Assembly: GCA_005406025.1 (NCBI GenBank)
Contig: BGZK01000179.1
Location: 62,001-126,000 of the forward strand
Origin: Eumeta japonica
Taxonomy: Eukaryota > Arthropoda > Insecta > Lepidoptera > Psychidae
Direction: 5' to 3'
DNA: 64,000 bases
This document shows, one piece after another, positions 61,501 through 64,000 of the stretch; within the stretch, counting starts at the first letter, position 1; each line of letters begins with the position of its first letter. Made by a program: the position numbers and the translations under genes. Under the pieces are notes generated by a model that saw only the letters and a list, made by a program, of their open reading frames with translations, did not search any database and was not told where the DNA came from.

Positions 61501-63060
61501 ACAGTTAAAGGTAACAGATTTCGGTTGGTCTTTCATGATCTAGCTCCATCCCTTGCCACTGTTTATAACTGGTTTAACGAGTTCAAAGGTGGTCGCACTA
61601 ATCCGACTGATGGTCTACGTGTGGTCTGCGTCGACTATCAAAGACAATATCAATGCTGTGCGGCTCATGACACAGACTGACAAGAGTGACTCACCAACAG
61701 ATTCAGACGAGCCTAGGCATCGGTATGAGTCGAGAGTACAAAATCCTTCATGAACATTTATTGGTCTGGAAGCATTGTACCACCTGTGGATACCTCATAA
61801 TTTGACTGAAGCTCACAAACTTCATCGTATTAATTGGTGCCTCGGAACGATGCAGACTAGCCGGTGGTGACTCAAATGCTATATACGACTTAGCTATGCG
61901 TGACAAAAACTGGATTTACTGTTAAGATCTCGAAACCAAAAGACAGTCTGCTCAGTGGGTGTTTCACTTTGAGGAGTTACGTACTAACGGAAAACGAGGT
62001 TGAAACGTCAGAAAAAGGTGGTAACCTCTTTCTTTCGAATGACAAGTCAATATGTAACAATTGTTTTGGAAGGTAAACAGTCACTGCAGACCAGTGTTGC
62101 CAACTCCTTCATAGAGTAAAACTGTAGATATGCTTGAAAAAAACTGTAGAAAACTGTAAATATCAAATAAAAAAACAGTAAATCTACATCTTTTTGTTAT
62201 TTTGTAGTATTTAATGATAGTAATGTGATATTGTATTGTGTGAGGTGTTAATTCGCGGAAATCCATAGTAGACGCTTGTCTGCAACATGCATTGACATGT
62301 AGCATGCAACCCACCGCTGACCTTTGAATCTCTTCCACTACGAATCTCTATCCAAAGAATTGAATATTGATTCGAGAGGATTAGAAGAACACCTAAGCAA
62401 TTGTTAATTTTTATTATTATTATTAAACAGACATCGACCAAATGATTTATTTAATATGTCATCCACCACTAACACCGTTTATTAAATCAATTGACAATTA
62501 CTTCCGGTCCGATGTAGAAGATTTTACTGGAGCTGACTTAGTGTACGGACTACGTAACAAATAAAAGAGATGACTCCAGCATCTTAATAAAAAACTGTAG
62601 ATTTCGAGGCCTAAACTAAAAACTGAGTGAATTTCCAAAAAACTGTAGATCTACAGTTAAAACTGTAGGGTTGGAATCACTGCTGCAGACCGGTATACAA
62701 ACATTGTTTGTTTCTTGTCTTGGAAAAATTTCGGGAAAAACGACCTTGCAATAGGATTGCATTGATCATGACAACGCTTGACCACATACCGCGAAACAAA
62801 CAACAACTAATTATAGAAATACTGACTTACCCGTCTTATAACCTCGACCTTGCATCATGTGATTTTTATTTCTTAGAATAAAAAGAAAATTTCGAGGAAA
62901 TTGGTTTAGTCATTACCAGGAAACAGCGGTTGCTTATGAAAAGGCCGTCGAAGCGATTCCTAATTGCAAGTGGGTAGTGTTGCCCTCAGTAGTTCCATCG
63001 GATGTAGCGATGTATTGATCTCAACGGACGCTATTTTGAAAAACAATAATAATAAAATTA
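61500..63060 (+). pseudogene. Mariner-family transposase pseudogene, split by a hAT MITE
   Basis: Plus-strand frames give FRLVFHDLAPSLATVYNWFN (helix-turn-helix with the mariner 'VxxWFNEFxxGR' signature), LWIPHNLTEAHKLHRINWC (the WVPHxLT hinge region), LAMRDKNWIYC (first catalytic region, normally GDExW), LETKRQSAQWVF, then after the interruption DHDNA with a stop (second catalytic Asp region, HHDNA) and YPSYNLDLASCDFYFLE (normally YSPDLAPxDFFLF, third catalytic region). Stops and frameshifts are numerous. The element is dead. Confidence 0.88.
62092..62682. mobile_element. hAT-type MITE inside the mariner, 591 bp, perfect 8-bp target duplication
   Basis: Left end CAGTGTTGCCAACTCC, right end (reverse complement) CAGTGATTCCAACCCT. 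The ends are flanked by CTGCAGAC at 62084-62091 and 62683-62690. CAGTG...CACTG termini with an 8-bp duplication are diagnostic of hAT elements. Several 'aaaactgtaga' phrases near both ends act as subterminal repeats. The interior has no recognisable transposase. Confidence 0.92.
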
Positions 63061-63356
63061 TTTAACTTGCTTGTTTTTGACTTTTTAAGGACTTAAATTG
63101 GCTCACATATTTAGTTTCTGAACGCAATTTGAAAAAACAATTTTTATACAATATATAAATTGTATACAATACAGCGCTTTACTGTATTTACTGGCTGTTA
63201 TAGCCATGTTTCGTGTTTGAGTATTAAAAAAATATTGAAAATGTCTAAAATAATAGTATGTACTAACTAAAAAGCTTAGTCATTTATAAATTATAAGAGA
63301 ACGTAAAAGGTGTTTGTGCTGTACACTAAAATGAGCTTAATGAGGCATAGTGATCA
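63061..63356. other. Intergenic, nothing seen
   Basis: AT-rich sequence between the mariner remnant and the next TIR candidate. Confidence 0.5.
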
Positions 63357-63631
63357 TTAGGAACAATCAATAAATTATGTCACACCTTAAGGGAGAAGGA
63401 GGGAGTTAACAAAGTGACATTGTGACGTCACATATATAAATCTAAAATATTAAAACTGTAACAAAAAACTTCATTATGAAAAAAATGCAATGCTGTTTTA
63501 AAAGTTTTAAAATTACTACCTATGTGGTGACATCACACCAAGGGGGAGTCAAACGAATGTAACCATCTGTTTCAAGAATTGGGGGATATAAAAATCATGA
63601 AATTCATGTGACTTGATTTATGAATGGCCCT
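63357..63631. mobile_element. Candidate MITE, GGCCATTCATAAAT-type ends
   Basis: The right end 'gatttatgaatggccctttc' (reverse complement GAAAGGGCCATTCATAAATC) is matched by a decayed left end 'ggaacaatcaataaattatg'. Both are followed inward by 'gtcac' steps and 'aagggagaaggaggga' or 'aagggggagtcaaa'. This is the pattern of a common lepidopteran MITE. TIRs are diverged and the duplication was not found. Confidence 0.45.
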
Positions 63632-63697
63632 TTCTTTGTGCAATCGGTATCGATTTTTAAATTAGATAAGCATTGAGTTTGAATTTACTTGTATAGA

Positions 63698-63703
63698 TTT
63701 ATT
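63698..63703 (-). terminator. Poly(A) signal of the gene entering from the right
   Basis: TTTATT on the plus strand, i.e. AATAAA on the minus strand, 65 bp past the stop codon at 63768-63770. Confidence 0.55.
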
Positions 63704-63767
63704 ATTCTAATCATATAAACACTATTAATTTGCAATGCTGAATAAGAAGAAATGCTTTTTTTCAACA

Positions 63768-64000
63768 CTATAATGTGATGAGTCTTCTTAATTGTTTCAA
63801 TTCCTGTTTTTTTTCACTAAGAATCCTTTTATCTTCAACCTGTGTCCATTTTGAGACAGAATCGGAATAATTACTACTAGAAACAATTATTTCTAATTTA
63901 TTTATATAGTCTTCAACTTTTTTCATTTTCTTCTCTAATTTCGCTTTTGCTAATAGCATTGCCTTCGATATATCATCAGCTACCAACTCCACAGCAATTT
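63768..64000 (-). CDS. C-terminal exon of a coiled-coil protein, partial (possibly valyl-tRNA synthetase tail)
   Basis: The minus-strand frame is open from the window edge to a TAG at 63768-63770 and encodes about 76 residues: ELVADDISKAMLLAKAKLEK, KMKKVEDYINKLEIIV, SSSNYSDSVSKWTQVEDKRI, LSEKKQELKQLRRLITL. It looks like a two-helix charged coiled coil. The pattern LEKKxxKxExxxxKLExxVSSxNYxxxV...VxxxxxxxLxxKxxEL is reminiscent of the C-terminal tRNA-binding arm of valyl-tRNA synthetases. This is weak because only the tail is visible. The start and all other domains lie beyond 64000. Confidence 0.6.
   Translation of the reverse strand, partial: IAVELVADDISKAMLLAKAKLEKKMKKVEDYINKLEIIVSSSNYSDSVSKWTQVEDKRILSEKKQELKQLRRLITL

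Noticed and set aside
61553..61753. Stand-alone small ORF
   Set aside because: It is one frame of the decayed mariner transposase.
62081..62441. Minus-strand ORFs of 76-85 residues
   Set aside because: They lie across the hAT MITE and give no transposase or other recognisable protein.

Overview
The window is about 64 kb of AT-rich animal nuclear DNA with spliced genes (GT-AG introns, AATAAA signals) and dense, mostly decayed transposable elements. The zinc-finger, ER glucosidase II and macrodomain genes are insect-like. Several interspersed repeats match what I know from moths and butterflies, so I infer an insect, most probably Lepidoptera. No bacterial operon, CRISPR array or rRNA gene is visible.

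Layout. (1) 749-3176, plus strand: a two-exon gene for a 688-residue protein with about 13 C2H2 zinc fingers. (2) 3177-9391: intergenic, with repeat fragments and a terminal-inverted-repeat (TIR) element. (3) 9392-34345, minus strand: a complete 19-coding-exon gene for glucosidase II alpha (GH31, 921 residues), plus a probable untranslated first exon ending at 34449. Its introns carry a THAP-containing element, a Tigger/pogo-type MITE, LINE remnants and a perfect 22-bp hairpin. (4) 34.5-49 kb: gene-poor, filled with repeats, a minus-strand Jockey-type LINE deletion derivative and a plus-strand LINE interrupted by about 1 kb of foreign DNA. (5) 49096-57537, plus strand: a complete four-exon MACROD-type ADP-ribosyl-hydrolase gene (273 residues, likely mitochondrial). 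One intron holds an island of repeated GC palindromes. (6) 57.6-63.7 kb: repeats, including two non-autonomous hAT elements with perfect 8-bp target duplications, a MADF-coding remnant, and a mariner pseudogene split by one of the hAT elements. (7) 63768-64000, minus strand: the last exon of a gene that continues beyond the window, ending in a coiled coil that may be the valyl-tRNA synthetase tail.

The three complete genes act in different places: zinc-finger regulator in the nucleus, N-glycan trimming in the ER lumen, ADP-ribose removal probably in mitochondria. Nothing suggests a shared pathway. I see no convincing undescribed multi-gene system. The best leads are the palindrome island, the repeat families with several copies here, the nested transposons that can be dated relative to each other, and the degenerate THAP and MADF elements.
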